Assembly (NCBI RefSeq): GCF_024170405.1
Contig: NZ_JALJYC010000016.1
Span: forward strand, 1 to 64,000
Direction of reading: 5' to 3'
DNA: 64,000 nucleotides
Source of the DNA: Neisseria perflava
GTDB taxonomy: Bacteria > Pseudomonadota > Gammaproteobacteria > Burkholderiales > Neisseriaceae
This document shows positions 49,814-58,788 of this stretch, in pieces (position 1 is the stretch's first letter; each line of letters opens with the position of its first letter). The translations under genes and the position numbers were made by a program. A model generated the notes under the pieces. The model searched no databases. It was not told where the DNA came from and saw nothing but the letters and a program-made list of their open reading frames with translations.

Positions 49814-51700
49814 TTATCTGGCGTCTTTAAACCCGCGTTTCAAGTGCACCATCAGCAGGGCGATGGCGGCGGGGGTGACGCCGGAAATGCGGCTGGCTTG
49901 GCCGACGGTTTCGGGGCGGTGTTGGTTGAGTTTCTGCTGCACTTCGGCCGACAGGCCTTTGACTTTGCTGTAATCAATATCGGCGGGCAGGTTTAGCGTT
50001 TCGATGTCGCGGCGGTTGTTGATTTCGTCCTGCTGGCGGTCGATGTAGCCTTGGTATTTGACTTGGATTTCCACTTGCTCGGTCACATCGGCATTCAAGG
50101 CTGTTTCAGGCTGCGCCTCGGGCAGGGTCATCAGCGCGGCGTAGTCAATGTTGGGGCGGCGCAGTAAGTCGTGCAGGTTGGCTTCGCGGCTGAGTCTTTG
50201 GCCGAATACGCGCATTTGTTCGCTTTCGGCGAGTTTGGTCGGTGTGTACCAAGTGCTTTTCAGACGTTGGATTTCGCGCTCGATGTTTTCGCGTTTTTCG
50301 TTGAATGCGCGCCATTGGCCGTCTGAAACCAGGCCGATTTTGTAGCCGTCTTCGGTCAGGCGCATGTCGGCGTTGTCTTCTCTGAGTTGCAAACGGTATT
50401 CGGCGCGGCTGGTGAACATGCGGTAGGGCTCGTTCACGCCTTTGGTAATCAAATCGTCAACGAGTACGCCCAAATAAGCCTGCTCGCGGCGCAGCAGCAG
50501 CGGGTCTTGTCCGCGCACGTACTGCACGGCGTTCGCGCCTGCCAGTAAGCCTTGCGCGGCGGCTTCTTCGTAGCCGGTGGTGCCGTTAATCTGCCCCGCG
50601 AAAAACAAGCCCTGAATGGTTTTGGTTTCCAAACTGGCTTTGAGGTTGCGCGGATCGAAATAGTCGTATTCGATGGCGTAGCCGGGGCGCAGAATGTGGG
50701 CGTTTTCCAAGCCTTTCATCGAGCGCACGAGGGCGATTTGGATGTCGAACGGCAGGCTGGTGGAGATGCCGTTGGGGTAGTATTCGTGGGTGGTCAGGCC
50801 TTCGGGCTCGAGGAAAATCTGGTGGCTGTCTTTGTCGGCGAAGCGGTTGATTTTGTCTTCAATCGACGGGCAGTAACGCGGGCCGACGCCTTCGATTTTG
50901 CCGGTAAACATCGGGCTGCGGTCGAAACCGCTGCGGATGATGTCGTGGGTGTGCAGATTGGTGTGGGTAATCCAGCAGGATACTTGGCGCGGGTGCATAT
51001 CCGCATGGCCGCGCACCGACATCACGGGCACGGGCGTGTCGCCGGGCTGCTCTTCCAATACGGAAAAATCAATGCTGCGCCCGTCGATACGCGGCGGCGT
51101 GCCGGTTTTCAGGCGCGATACGGGCAGGTTCAATTCTTTCAGACGGCCTGACAAGCCTTTGGCGGCTGGGTCGCCCGCGCGTCCGCCTTCGTAGTTTTCC
51201 AAACCGATGTGGATTTTACCCGCCAGAAACGTACCGGCGGTGAGCACCACCGAACGCGCTTTAAACTCCACGCCCATCGCGGTCATCACGCCGCTGATGC
51301 GCTCGCCCTCAAGGGTCACGTCTTCCACCGCCTGCTGGAAGAGTTCCAAATTTTCCTGATTTTCCAGCATTTCGCGGATGGCGGCCTTATACAGCAAACG
51401 ATCGGCCTGCGCCCGCGTCGCCCTTACCGCCGCGCCTTTGCTGGCGTTTAAGCGGCGGAACTGGATGCCCGACATATCGGTCGCCAGCGCCATTGCGCCG
51501 CCGAGCGCATCCACTTCGCGTACGAGATGGCCTTTGCCGATGCCGCCGATGGAGGGGTTGCACGACATTTGGCCTAGGGTTTCGATATTGTGGGTGAGCA
51601 GCAGCGTCTGCGCGCCCATACGCGCCGCCGCCAGCGCCGCTTCCGTACCGGCGTGGCCGCCGCCGACAACGATAACATCATAGGTTTTGGGGTAGATCAT
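49814..51700 (-). CDS. mnmG: tRNA uridine 5-carboxymethylaminomethyl modification enzyme MnmG (GidA)
   Basis: A 628-residue FAD protein that with MnmE modifies U34 of several tRNAs. The FAD motif DVIVVGGGHAGTEAALAAARMGA opens it; CNPSIGGIGKGHLVREVDALGG and GTFLAGKIHIGLENYEGGRAGDPAA are diagnostic, with the C-terminal helical domain ending near the stop. ATG 51700 gives MIYPKTYD; an upstream in-frame ATG is read through a DUS and is rejected. Confidence 0.97.
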   Translation of the reverse strand: MIYPKTYDVIVVGGGHAGTEAALAAARMGAQTLLLTHNIETLGQMSCNPSIGGIGKGHLVREVDALGGAMALATDMSGIQFRRLNASKGAAVRATRAQADRLLYKAAIREMLENQENLELFQQAVEDVTLEGERISGVMTAMGVEFKARSVVLTAGTFLAGKIHIGLENYEGGRAGDPAAKGLSGRLKELNLPVSRLKTGTPPRIDGRSIDFSVLEEQPGDTPVPVMSVRGHADMHPRQVSCWITHTNLHTHDIIRSGFDRSPMFTGKIEGVGPRYCPSIEDKINRFADKDSHQIFLEPEGLTTHEYYPNGISTSLPFDIQIALVRSMKGLENAHILRPGYAIEYDYFDPRNLKASLETKTIQGLFFAGQINGTTGYEEAAAQGLLAGANAVQYVRGQDPLLLRREQAYLGVLVDDLITKGVNEPYRMFTSRAEYRLQLREDNADMRLTEDGYKIGLVSDGQWRAFNEKRENIEREIQRLKSTWYTPTKLAESEQMRVFGQRLSREANLHDLLRRPNIDYAALMTLPEAQPETALNADVTEQVEIQVKYQGYIDRQQDEINNRRDIETLNLPADIDYSKVKGLSAEVQQKLNQHRPETVGQASRISGVTPAAIALLMVHLKRGFKDAR

Positions 51701-51840
51701 GTGTGTTTCAGCTTTTTTTTGAGCGGTTTTCAGACGGCCTTTGCTGCATGAAAGGCTGTCTGAAAACAATTATTTGAAAATTGGGGTGGGATTGTACGCT
51801 GTTTTGGCACAGCGGTAAAACCGCAGTCTGAGATAGAGAG

Positions 51841-51876
51841 AAGGCCGTCTGAAAAAAGATATTTTCAGACGGCCTT
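51841..51876. terminator. DUS inverted-repeat terminator of the GT-C gene
   Basis: Fifteen-base DUS arms lie 8 bases past the GT-C gene stop on the minus strand. Confidence 0.75.
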
Positions 51877-51883
51877 TGCCGTA

Positions 51884-53536
51884 TCAGTCTGCTTGTTGCA
51901 ACAGCGCAAAGCCTTCCACTTTATTACGCGGGCGCGCGCCTTGCCAGAGGGTAATCCAGCCCGGCGGCGCGGCGCTGGTTTTGGATTGTTCGGTCAGGCG
52001 GTAGCGGCAGGCGGTGTCGTCGGTATGCAGTTTCAGACGGCTGTATTCCGTCCATGCCAACATTGCGCGGCGGTCGGCGGAAGCGATACTGATACAGGCC
52101 GTGCCGTCGGTCAGCTGTTGCGCCAATTCGGGCGGCAGCGCGGCTTCCATTTGGCGCACCACGGGGGCGTAGCTTTTGGCGGCGTCCAGCCACGGTAAAA
52201 ACAGCGTCATCATGAGCGCCCAAACCAGCGTTACCCCCGCCGCCCAGTTGGTCACGGCTTGGCGGCCTTTGATGTTTTTGCGCGTAATCGCCCACAGCCA
52301 CAGCGGGGTGAACAAAATGGCGACAATCATCGGCATGATGTCGGTTTCGGGAACGTAATACGGGCTGAAATAGTGGGCGCGTTCGGCCAATTTAGCCGGC
52401 CAGCCGTAGTTCATGGCGTAAAAACCGACCCACAAAAACGCGGCGCACAGGCCGAAAGTCATGATGCCGAACCAGTTGATAAATGCAGCCGCACCACGGC
52501 GCAAACCGTCAAGCTGCGCCGCACCGAGCAAGGCCATCGGCGGCAGCAGCCACACCAGATAGTCTTGGAAGGTGCGTGGGGTAACGGCCAGCAGCGCCAG
52601 TACCACGACAATCCATGCCACCGCCAACACGCTCCAGCGTTGCGAATGAAGCGGCGTCCGGGTAAGCGTCCAAACAGCCAGCGGCCAGGCGGGGAGGGCG
52701 AACCAGAGCAGGTTTTTCAGGTAATAGGGCAGATGGAAGGCCGTCTGAAAATGATAGAGGCCGCCGAATGCGCCCAGCGCGTAGCGGTTCAGCCACAGGG
52801 AAAAATCTGCCGGTTGCAGATGATACAAGGCCAGCGGATACACCGACATCAGCGGCACGGCCAAGATAAAGGCCGCCAAGAGACCGATGTAATAGCGTTT
52901 GAAACGCCATTGCGGGTGCAGCGGCAAGAGCAGCGCCAGCGCCATCAAAACCAGCGGCAGAGCGAAGCCGGACGACAGCGACAGCAGCGCCCAGCCCAAG
53001 CCCAGCAGCAGGGAAGCAAAAATCACGCGGCGGTGTATCAGGGAAAAACCGTTCAGCAGCAGGCCGAGTGCGGCGAAATCTACCGACAGCGTGTTTAAAA
53101 AATGCGTCATCGGCAGCAGGCCGATACAACCGATAAGGATTAAGACCACGCTGCGGCCGTGGTGCCGGCCTAAAAAGTTGAAACCGGCAAAGCCGCAGTT
53201 GGTCAAACCGATAACGGTAAACAAGACGCTGGCGCAGCGGGTGGCGGAATAAGCGTCGGTAATCCACGGCGACAGCAGGTTTTGCAAGGCCGCCGCTACC
53301 CACAGATAGACCGGTGAGATATGAAAATCAGGCTGTCCCAATACATTGGCCACCCACGGCGAAGCGCCGTTTCTCAGGGCATCCACGGCGGCAAACAGCG
53401 CGGGCTCGGCCGGGTTCCACAAGTCATGGGAAAACACGCCCGGCCACAGCCAGGCAAACGCCATCAGCAGAAGCAGCCACGGCTGTTCGTGGGTTTTGGC
53501 AATCGGGCGGGATTCGGGCGGGGTATAGGTCAGCAT
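51884..53536 (-). CDS. GT-C membrane glycosyltransferase (ArnT/PMT-like)
   Basis: A 550-residue protein with about 12 membrane helices and a soluble C-terminal domain of roughly 100 residues. After helix 1 a periplasmic loop holds FSHDLWNPAEPALFAAVDAL, matching the catalytic Asp/Glu loop of ArnT/PMT-family transferases that use polyprenyl-phosphate sugars. The FLNTLSVDFAALG segment follows later. It would transfer a sugar to lipid A, protein or another periplasmic acceptor. No arn operon or flippase is beside it, so donor and acceptor remain open. Confidence 0.72.
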   Translation of the reverse strand: MLTYTPPESRPIAKTHEQPWLLLLMAFAWLWPGVFSHDLWNPAEPALFAAVDALRNGASPWVANVLGQPDFHISPVYLWVAAALQNLLSPWITDAYSATRCASVLFTVIGLTNCGFAGFNFLGRHHGRSVVLILIGCIGLLPMTHFLNTLSVDFAALGLLLNGFSLIHRRVIFASLLLGLGWALLSLSSGFALPLVLMALALLLPLHPQWRFKRYYIGLLAAFILAVPLMSVYPLALYHLQPADFSLWLNRYALGAFGGLYHFQTAFHLPYYLKNLLWFALPAWPLAVWTLTRTPLHSQRWSVLAVAWIVVVLALLAVTPRTFQDYLVWLLPPMALLGAAQLDGLRRGAAAFINWFGIMTFGLCAAFLWVGFYAMNYGWPAKLAERAHYFSPYYVPETDIMPMIVAILFTPLWLWAITRKNIKGRQAVTNWAAGVTLVWALMMTLFLPWLDAAKSYAPVVRQMEAALPPELAQQLTDGTACISIASADRRAMLAWTEYSRLKLHTDDTACRYRLTEQSKTSAAPPGWITLWQGARPRNKVEGFALLQQAD

Positions 53537-53631
53537 GGACGGCGCTTGAAAAATGAAAGTCAGCCGTTAGTGTAACAAATTCTCAACACGGCAGGAATCG
53601 GCTGGCCGGAAAAGGCCGTCTGAAAACGCAA

Positions 53632-53655
53632 AAAAGACCGCCGAAGCGGTCTTTT
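53632..53655 (-). terminator. Rho-independent terminator of rpmE with UUCG loop
   Basis: Read on the minus strand, a 10-bp stem AAAAGACCGC/GCGGTCTTTT closes a TTCG tetraloop on a C-G pair and is followed by Ts, 21 bases beyond the rpmE stop. Confidence 0.88.
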
Positions 53656-53676
53656 CTTGGCTGCTGCCAAACGGGA

Positions 53677-53892
53677 TTAGCGTTTGAACAGGTTGCCGAA
53701 TTTTTGGGTAAATTTGTCCACACGGCCGGTGGTATCTACGATTTTTTGGGTACCGGTGTAGAACGGGTGGCATTGAGAGCAAACCTCGATGCTGAAGCTG
53801 TCTTTTTCCATCGCAGATTTGGTCACGAATTTGTTGCCGCAAGAGCAGGTAACGGTAATGTCGTGGTAGTTAGGGTGGATACCTTGTTTCAT
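53677..53892 (-). CDS. rpmE: 50S ribosomal protein L31 (zinc-binding form)
   Basis: A 71-residue L31 of the Cys-containing type: CSC near residue 16 and CSQC near residue 37 are the zinc ligands, followed by HPFYTGTQKIVDTTGRVDKF. Zinc-free paralogues replace it under zinc starvation in many bacteria. GGAAA precedes the ATG, and a promoter lies about 60-90 bases upstream. Confidence 0.96.
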   Translation of the reverse strand: MKQGIHPNYHDITVTCSCGNKFVTKSAMEKDSFSIEVCSQCHPFYTGTQKIVDTTGRVDKFTQKFGNLFKR

Positions 53893-54313
53893 GTGATTTC
53901 CTTTCGATTAAGCGGGTATAGGGGTTTTGCCTATACTTCAAGACAAGCGGGGAATTATTGCGATTTTTTCCCGTTTCGTCAAGCGGATATTGGGTGTGGA
54001 GGGTAGTTTTACAATAGTGTTTGCGTTACGGTTTTGCTTGGATGTGGGCGGATGGGCGGCTGAGGGATGTTGCAAAATGACACGCCGCATGGCTATGCGG
54101 CTGGATTCTGTTTGCAGATTTCAGACGGCCTTGGCGGGGCGGATGATGTAGGTTGTTGTCCGTTTGGTACACCTTGGGATAGATAGGCAGCATTTGCGAT
54201 TCACGCGTTTTAACACAATATTGCCCGCCTATGCCGTCTGAAAATTGCCCAAAATCAGGCAAGCCGTTAAAATGCTGAAATTAAAATACATCATTGAACG
54301 TAATTTGTTTCCC
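53893..54313. other. Divergent gap between rpmE and mlaF
   Basis: It contains the rpmE promoter and DUS copies near 54120-54131 and 54233-54244. The MlaF frame extends upstream to 54245 without homology. No separate gene is convincing. Confidence 0.5.
53954..53982 (-). promoter_or_regulatory. Probable rpmE promoter
   Basis: On the minus strand TTGACG (53977-53982) and AATAAT (53954-53959) are 17 bases apart, about 60 bases from the start codon. Confidence 0.6.
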
Positions 54314-55114
54314 ATGAACCCGACCCCTTTTATCGAAATGAAAGACGTGCAGTTTGCTTACGGCGAGCGCGTCATTCTGAAAAACATCAATTTTTGCGTG
54401 AAGCAAGGGGATTTTGCGGCCATCATGGGCGGTTCGGGCAGCGGCAAAACCACGCTCATGCGCCTGATTACCGGCCAAATCAAGCCGCAAAGCGGGCAGG
54501 TATTGGTGGAAGGGCGCGATTTGGCGGCGTTTTCTAATGCTGAGCTTTACGAACACCGCCGCCGCATGGGGGTATTGTTCCAGCAGGGGGCGCTGTTTAC
54601 CGATTTGTCGGTGTACGACAACATCGCCTTTCCCATGCGCGAGCTGACGGCCTTGCCCGAAGCGGTGATTCGCGATTTGGTGCTGTTGAAACTCAATGCC
54701 GTCGGGTTGCGCGGCGTGGAGCATTTGATGCCGGCCGAATTGTCCGGCGGCATGGCGCGGCGCGTGGCGCTGGCGCGTACCATCGCGCTTGACCCTGAAT
54801 TGATGTTGTACGACGAGCCGTTTACCGGTCTCGACCCGATTTCGCTGGGCGTGATTGCCACTTTGATTAAGCGCGTCAACAAAGCCCTGCGTTCCACCAG
54901 CCTGATGATCACGCACGATATTGAAAAATCGCTGCAAATCGTCGATCAGGTGATTTTTTTGGCGCACGGCGAAATTCTGTTTTCCGGCAGTCCGGCAGAA
55001 ATGCGCGAACTGGATTCGCCGTGGGTGAAACAGTTTGTCGGCGGCGAAGCCGACGGGCCGGTGGCTTTCCGCTATCCGGCGCAAACCACGCTGCAACAGG
55101 ATTTGTTGGGCTAG
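54314..55114 (+). CDS. mlaF: Phospholipid transport ATP-binding protein MlaF
   Basis: A 266-residue ABC ATPase of the Mla retrograde phospholipid transport system at the inner membrane. Walker A is MGGSGSGKTTLMRL, the signature is ELSGGMARRVALARTIAL and Walker B is LMLYDEPFTGLDP. It pairs with MlaE (permease), MlaD (MCE ring) and MlaB (STAS). The start at 54314 (MNPTPFIEMKDVQFAYG) is the best match; in-frame upstream ATGs at 54245 and 54272 are alternatives. It is the first gene of mlaFEDCBA. Confidence 0.96.
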   Translation: MNPTPFIEMKDVQFAYGERVILKNINFCVKQGDFAAIMGGSGSGKTTLMRLITGQIKPQSGQVLVEGRDLAAFSNAELYEHRRRMGVLFQQGALFTDLSVYDNIAFPMRELTALPEAVIRDLVLLKLNAVGLRGVEHLMPAELSGGMARRVALARTIALDPELMLYDEPFTGLDPISLGVIATLIKRVNKALRSTSLMITHDIEKSLQIVDQVIFLAHGEILFSGSPAEMRELDSPWVKQFVGGEADGPVAFRYPAQTTLQQDLLG

Positions 55115-55156
55115 GCAAACGGTTTTCAGACGGCATACAGGCCGTCTGAAAAAGTT

Positions 55157-55233
55157 GTAGGGCGGGTATTAACCCGTCATCATCAATATAATGAACTTGA
55201 ATAGAAACTTGGCGGGTTTGCAACCCGCCCTAT
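55157..55233. repeat. GTAGGGCGGG palindromic element between mlaF and mlaE
   Basis: The left arm GTAGGGCGGGTATTAACCCG and right arm CGGGTTTGCAACCCGCCCTA pair with each other and fold singly. It splits the first two genes of an otherwise tight operon. Confidence 0.6.
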
Positions 55234-55264
55234 GCGGCATATGAGGCCGTCTGAAAAATACGAT

Positions 55265-56041
55265 ATGAATTTTATCCAAGCTACGGGCGCGAAAACGCTC
55301 GCTTTTATCCGCTCGCTCGGCAGCGTGACGCTGTTTTTGCTGCAAATTTTGGCAAAATCCGCGACCGCGTTTACCCGCCCGCGCCTGAGTATCCGTCAGG
55401 TGTATTTTTCCGGCGTGATGTCGGTGTTGATTATCGCCGTATCCGGCCTGTTTGTCGGCATGGTGCTGGGTTTGCAGGGCTATACGCAACTGGTTAAGTT
55501 TAAAGCGGAATCCGCACTCGGCTTTATGGTGGCGGCTTCTCTGTTGCGGGAACTCGGCCCGGTGCTGGCGGCGATTTTGTTCGCTTCCAGCGCGGGCGGC
55601 GCGATGACCAGCGAAATCGGCCTGATGAAAACCACCGAGCAGCTCGAGGCGATGAACGTGATGGCGGTTGATCCCGTCGCCCGCGTGGTCGCGCCGCGCT
55701 TTTGGGCGGGCGTGTTTTCCATGCCGCTGCTGGCTTCGATTTTCAACGTGGCGGGTGTGTTCGGCGGCTATCTGGTCGGCGTGCAGTGGCTGGGGCTGGA
55801 CAACGGCACCTACTGGACGCAGATGCAGAGCAATATTACTTGGAGCTACGATGTGGCCAACGGTTTGATTAAATCCGCCGCTTTCGGCGTGGCGGTAACG
55901 CTGATTGCGGTACATCAGGGTTTCCACTGCGTGCCGACTTCGGAAGGCATTTTACGCGCTAGCACGCGCACGGTGGTGTCCTCCGCGCTGACGATTTTGG
56001 CGATTGACTTTGTGCTGACGGCTTGGATGTTTACCGGTTAG
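55265..56041 (+). CDS. mlaE: Phospholipid transport permease MlaE
   Basis: A 258-residue MlaE/YrbE permease with five or six helices and the conserved SALGFMVAASLLRELGPVLAAILFASSAGGAMTSEIGLMKTTEQLEAM block that contacts MlaF. Two MlaE subunits form the lipid channel. The ATG at 55265 follows a DUS and has no clear Shine-Dalgarno site. A DUS begins within a base of the stop. Confidence 0.96.
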   Translation: MNFIQATGAKTLAFIRSLGSVTLFLLQILAKSATAFTRPRLSIRQVYFSGVMSVLIIAVSGLFVGMVLGLQGYTQLVKFKAESALGFMVAASLLRELGPVLAAILFASSAGGAMTSEIGLMKTTEQLEAMNVMAVDPVARVVAPRFWAGVFSMPLLASIFNVAGVFGGYLVGVQWLGLDNGTYWTQMQSNITWSYDVANGLIKSAAFGVAVTLIAVHQGFHCVPTSEGILRASTRTVVSSALTILAIDFVLTAWMFTG

Positions 56042-56154
56042 GCCGTCTGAAAAATCCGCTCATAAGAAATACTTGGGGCAATCCCCGATACTTTACGCTG
56101 CCGCGTTTCTTTTTATTTATTCCAAACGCGGCGGCTCACTCTCTGGAAAATCCG

Positions 56155-56655
56155 ATGAAAAAAAATGTTTTAGAATTTTGGGTAGGTTTGTTTGTGTTGC
56201 TGGGCGCGGTGGCGATTGGTTTTCTCGCCTTCCGTGTGGCGGGTGGTTCGGCTGTCGGCAGTAACGGCAATACCTACACCGTTTATGCTGATTTCAGCGA
56301 CATCGGCGGTCTGAAAGCCGGTGCGCCGGTAAAATCGGCGGGGGTGTTGGTCGGCCGAGTCGGTTCGATTACGCTCGATCCGAAAAGCTATCAGGCCAAA
56401 GTCAGCCTGAATTTGGATAAACAATACCAGTTCAGCAGCGATGTTTCCGCGCAAATCCTGACTTCCGGCTTGCTGGGCGAACAATACATCGGCCTGCAGC
56501 AAGGCGGTGATACGGATAATCTGGCCAATGGCGACACGATTTCCATCACCAGCTCGGCGATGGTATTGGAAAACTTAATCGGTAAATTTATGACCAGCTT
56601 TGCCGAGAAAAACGCCTCAGGCGATGGCGGCAGCAAGGCTGAAACCGCCGAATAA
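56155..56655 (+). CDS. mlaD: MCE-domain phospholipid-binding protein MlaD
   Basis: A 166-residue protein with one N-terminal membrane helix and an MCE domain (DFSDIGGLKAGAPVKSAGVLVGRV) that forms a hexameric periplasmic lipid ring on MlaFEB. The typical second motif LTSGLLGEQYIGLQQGGD is present. The start at 56155 (MKKNVLEFWVG) has GGAAAA ahead; the longer frame to 56023 lacks homology. Confidence 0.96.
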   Translation: MKKNVLEFWVGLFVLLGAVAIGFLAFRVAGGSAVGSNGNTYTVYADFSDIGGLKAGAPVKSAGVLVGRVGSITLDPKSYQAKVSLNLDKQYQFSSDVSAQILTSGLLGEQYIGLQQGGDTDNLANGDTISITSSAMVLENLIGKFMTSFAEKNASGDGGSKAETAE

Positions 56656-56711
56656 ATTCCGATAATCTCAAACACACCACTTACCTACCACATAAATAAG
56701 GAAAACCGAAT

Positions 56712-57305
56712 ATGAAAAAATCCGCCTTCTTCAGCGCCCTGAGTATCGGCTTGTTGAGCATCAGTCTGGCAGTGGCTGCGCCCGCCGACGCAGTGAACCA
56801 AATCCGTCAAAACGCCACCCAAGTCTTGTCTATTCTGAAACAGGGCAGTGAAGATAGCGCCCGCCGCAAAGCAGAAGCTTACGCCCTGCCGTATTTTGAT
56901 TTTGAACGCATGACCGCGCTGGCCGTGGGCAGCCCGTGGCGCAACGCCAATGCCGCGCAGAAGCAGGCATTGACTAAAGAGTTCCAAACCCTGCTTATCC
57001 GCACCTACTCCGGCACCATGATGAAATTCAAAAACGCCAAAGTGGATGTGAAAAACAATCCCGTGGTGAATAAAGGCGGCAAAGAAATTGTGGTTCGCGT
57101 CGAAGTCAGCACCTCGGGCGAAAAACCGGTCAACATGGATTTCACTACCTATCAAAGCGGCAGCCGCTACCGCGTGTATAACGTCGCCGTGGAAGGCGCG
57201 AGCCTGGTTACCGTGTACCGCAACCAGTTTGGTGAAACCGTGAAAGCCAAAGGCATTGATGGCTTGATTGCCGATTTGAAAGCCAAAAACAGCGGCAAAA
57301 AATAA
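56712..57305 (+). CDS. mlaC: Periplasmic phospholipid shuttle MlaC
   Basis: A 197-residue periplasmic carrier with signal peptide (cleavage near AVAAPA). YFDFERMTALAVGSPWRNA and FQTLLIRTYSGTMMKFKN are the MlaC signatures. It moves lipids between the MlaA complex in the outer membrane and MlaFEDB. AAGGAAA precedes the ATG. Confidence 0.95.
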   Translation: MKKSAFFSALSIGLLSISLAVAAPADAVNQIRQNATQVLSILKQGSEDSARRKAEAYALPYFDFERMTALAVGSPWRNANAAQKQALTKEFQTLLIRTYSGTMMKFKNAKVDVKNNPVVNKGGKEIVVRVEVSTSGEKPVNMDFTTYQSGSRYRVYNVAVEGASLVTVYRNQFGETVKAKGIDGLIADLKAKNSGKK

Positions 57306-57315
57306 AGAAGCGACT

Positions 57316-57597
57316 ATGAATTCCGAACCCCGCAACGGCGTGCTTTATATCAGCGGCGAAGTCACGGTTAAAACCGTGACCGGCTCCGTGTATGCAAAAT
57401 TCGAGCAGCAATGCCGTCTGAACGACATTACCGCCGTGGATTTCAGCGCCGTCAGCCGCGCCGATTCCGCCTGCGTGTCGCTGCTCCTGACCGCGCTGCG
57501 CCTGAAACCGCAGCAAATCGAGCTGCGCCACATTCCCGAATCGGTCAAGGCTTTGGCCGAATTGTACGACATCAAAGACTGGGTGTTTTCCTCATGA
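57316..57597 (+). CDS. mlaB: STAS-domain protein MlaB
   Basis: A 93-residue STAS protein that binds MlaF and stabilises the transporter. The core VDFSAVSRADSACVSLLLTALRL holds the conserved Asp-Ser segment. The C-terminus ends DWVFSS. Its TGA overlaps the mlaA ATG (ATGA), so the two are translationally coupled. Confidence 0.92.
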   Translation: MNSEPRNGVLYISGEVTVKTVTGSVYAKFEQQCRLNDITAVDFSAVSRADSACVSLLLTALRLKPQQIELRHIPESVKALAELYDIKDWVFSS

Positions 57598-58472
57598 AAA
57601 AAACCGCCGCCCCCTTACTGCTGATTGCCTTGTTTGCCGCCCAGCCTGCGCTGGCCGAACGCAATCCTGCCGACCCCTACGAGCCGTACAACCGAGCCGT
57701 GTCCAAGTTTAACGACAAAGCCGATAAATACATCATGACGCCGGTGGCACGCGGCTACCGCAAAATTACGCCGCAGCCGGTGCGTACCGGCGTCAGCAAT
57801 TTTTTCAACAACCTGCGTGACGTGCAGAGCTTCGGCAGCAACCTGCTGCGCCTCGACATTAAACGCGCCAGCGAAGATTTGGTGCGTGTCGGCATCAATA
57901 CCACCTTCGGTTTGGGCGGGTTGATTGACATCGCCGGAGCGGGCGGCGTGCCGAACAATAAAAATACCCTCGGCGATACCTTCGCTTCGTGGGGCTGGAA
58001 AAACAGCAATTATTTTGTGGTGCCGCTGCTGGGCCCTTCGACCGTACGAGATACCGTGGGTACGGCGGCAGCGGCGGTTTATCCCGTGCAGAATGCCGTG
58101 TTTAAAACCACAGCCGGACGTTGGACGGCGGTGGGTGTGCGCGGAATCAGCACCCGCGAGGGTCTGCTTGACCTGACTGACAGTTTGGAAGGCGCCGCCA
58201 TCGACAAATACAGCTACACCCGCGATTTGTACATGGGTGTGCGCAGCAAGCAGACCGGCGGCAAACTACCCGCCAAGCCCGATGACGACATTGATATCGA
58301 CGATTTGGTGGACAGTGGCAGCAGCAGCCCTGCGCCTGCTGCTGGTGATGCAGCAGAACACGCAGTCAGTGACACTTCAAGCGAAGCCGCGCAGCTGGAC
58401 GAAGCCGAACGCGCACAACGCGATTGGGCAGAGATACAGCCGGTTCAAAACGGCATGATCCGCTTGTATTAA
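57594..58472 (+). CDS. mlaA: Outer-membrane lipid removal protein MlaA (VacJ)
   Basis: A 292-residue MlaA/VacJ protein that extracts misplaced phospholipids from the outer leaflet. DPYEPYNRAVSKFND, NFFNNLRDVQSFGSNLLRLD, FGLGGLIDIAGAGGVPNNKNTLGDTFASWGWKNSNYFVVPLLGPSTVRDTVG are all characteristic. Unusually the signal peptide ends ALAER with no lipobox Cys, so it should not be lipidated like E. coli MlaA. It has a longer acidic/Ala-rich C-terminus. It is the last gene of the operon. Confidence 0.94.
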   Translation: MKKTAAPLLLIALFAAQPALAERNPADPYEPYNRAVSKFNDKADKYIMTPVARGYRKITPQPVRTGVSNFFNNLRDVQSFGSNLLRLDIKRASEDLVRVGINTTFGLGGLIDIAGAGGVPNNKNTLGDTFASWGWKNSNYFVVPLLGPSTVRDTVGTAAAAVYPVQNAVFKTTAGRWTAVGVRGISTREGLLDLTDSLEGAAIDKYSYTRDLYMGVRSKQTGGKLPAKPDDDIDIDDLVDSGSSSPAPAAGDAAEHAVSDTSSEAAQLDEAERAQRDWAEIQPVQNGMIRLY

Positions 58473-58788
58473 AAACCATATCGCAATCTCAATAGCGTGA
58501 GTTCGGGATAAGCAGATAAAATATCTTTTAAAATTTCAGGCGGAATTACGCAGCTAATGACGAAAATTTGGCGATTTTCCGGCTGCTGTGATGTTGTATC
58601 ATTCTGAAAATAATAAAAATATTTAAAATGCTTATCCCGAGCTTGCGTTTGATGATAAAGGCCGTCTGAAAATGCCGGATAGCGCCGTTTTCAGCATGCG
58701 AAGCCTGCCTGTGGTACGGCCTTTCCATCCGACGGCCTTTGCTATATCATCATCGCACCACGTTTAAACACTTAAAAAGGACACCGCC
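58473..58788. other. Gap after mlaA with palindromic element
   Basis: Most is a palindromic element (58494-58648). After it come one AG-DUS (near 58661) and a degenerate hairpin AATGCCGGAT...GGCCTTTCC. No gene is seen. Confidence 0.55.
58494..58648. repeat. 155-base AT-rich inverted-repeat (MITE-like) element
   Basis: The ends GCGTGAGTTCGGGATAAGC and ACGCAAGCTCGGGATAAGC (opposite strand) match at 16 or 17 positions. Subterminal AT-rich stretches ending TTTCAG/TTTTCAG also pair. The centre is not coding. Confidence 0.6.

Noticed and set aside
51709..51720. T-run upstream of mnmG as a phase-variable tract
   Set aside because: Only about nine Ts, outside the coding region and not placed to switch a promoter convincingly. 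No long poly-C/G or tetranucleotide repeats were seen in any gene.
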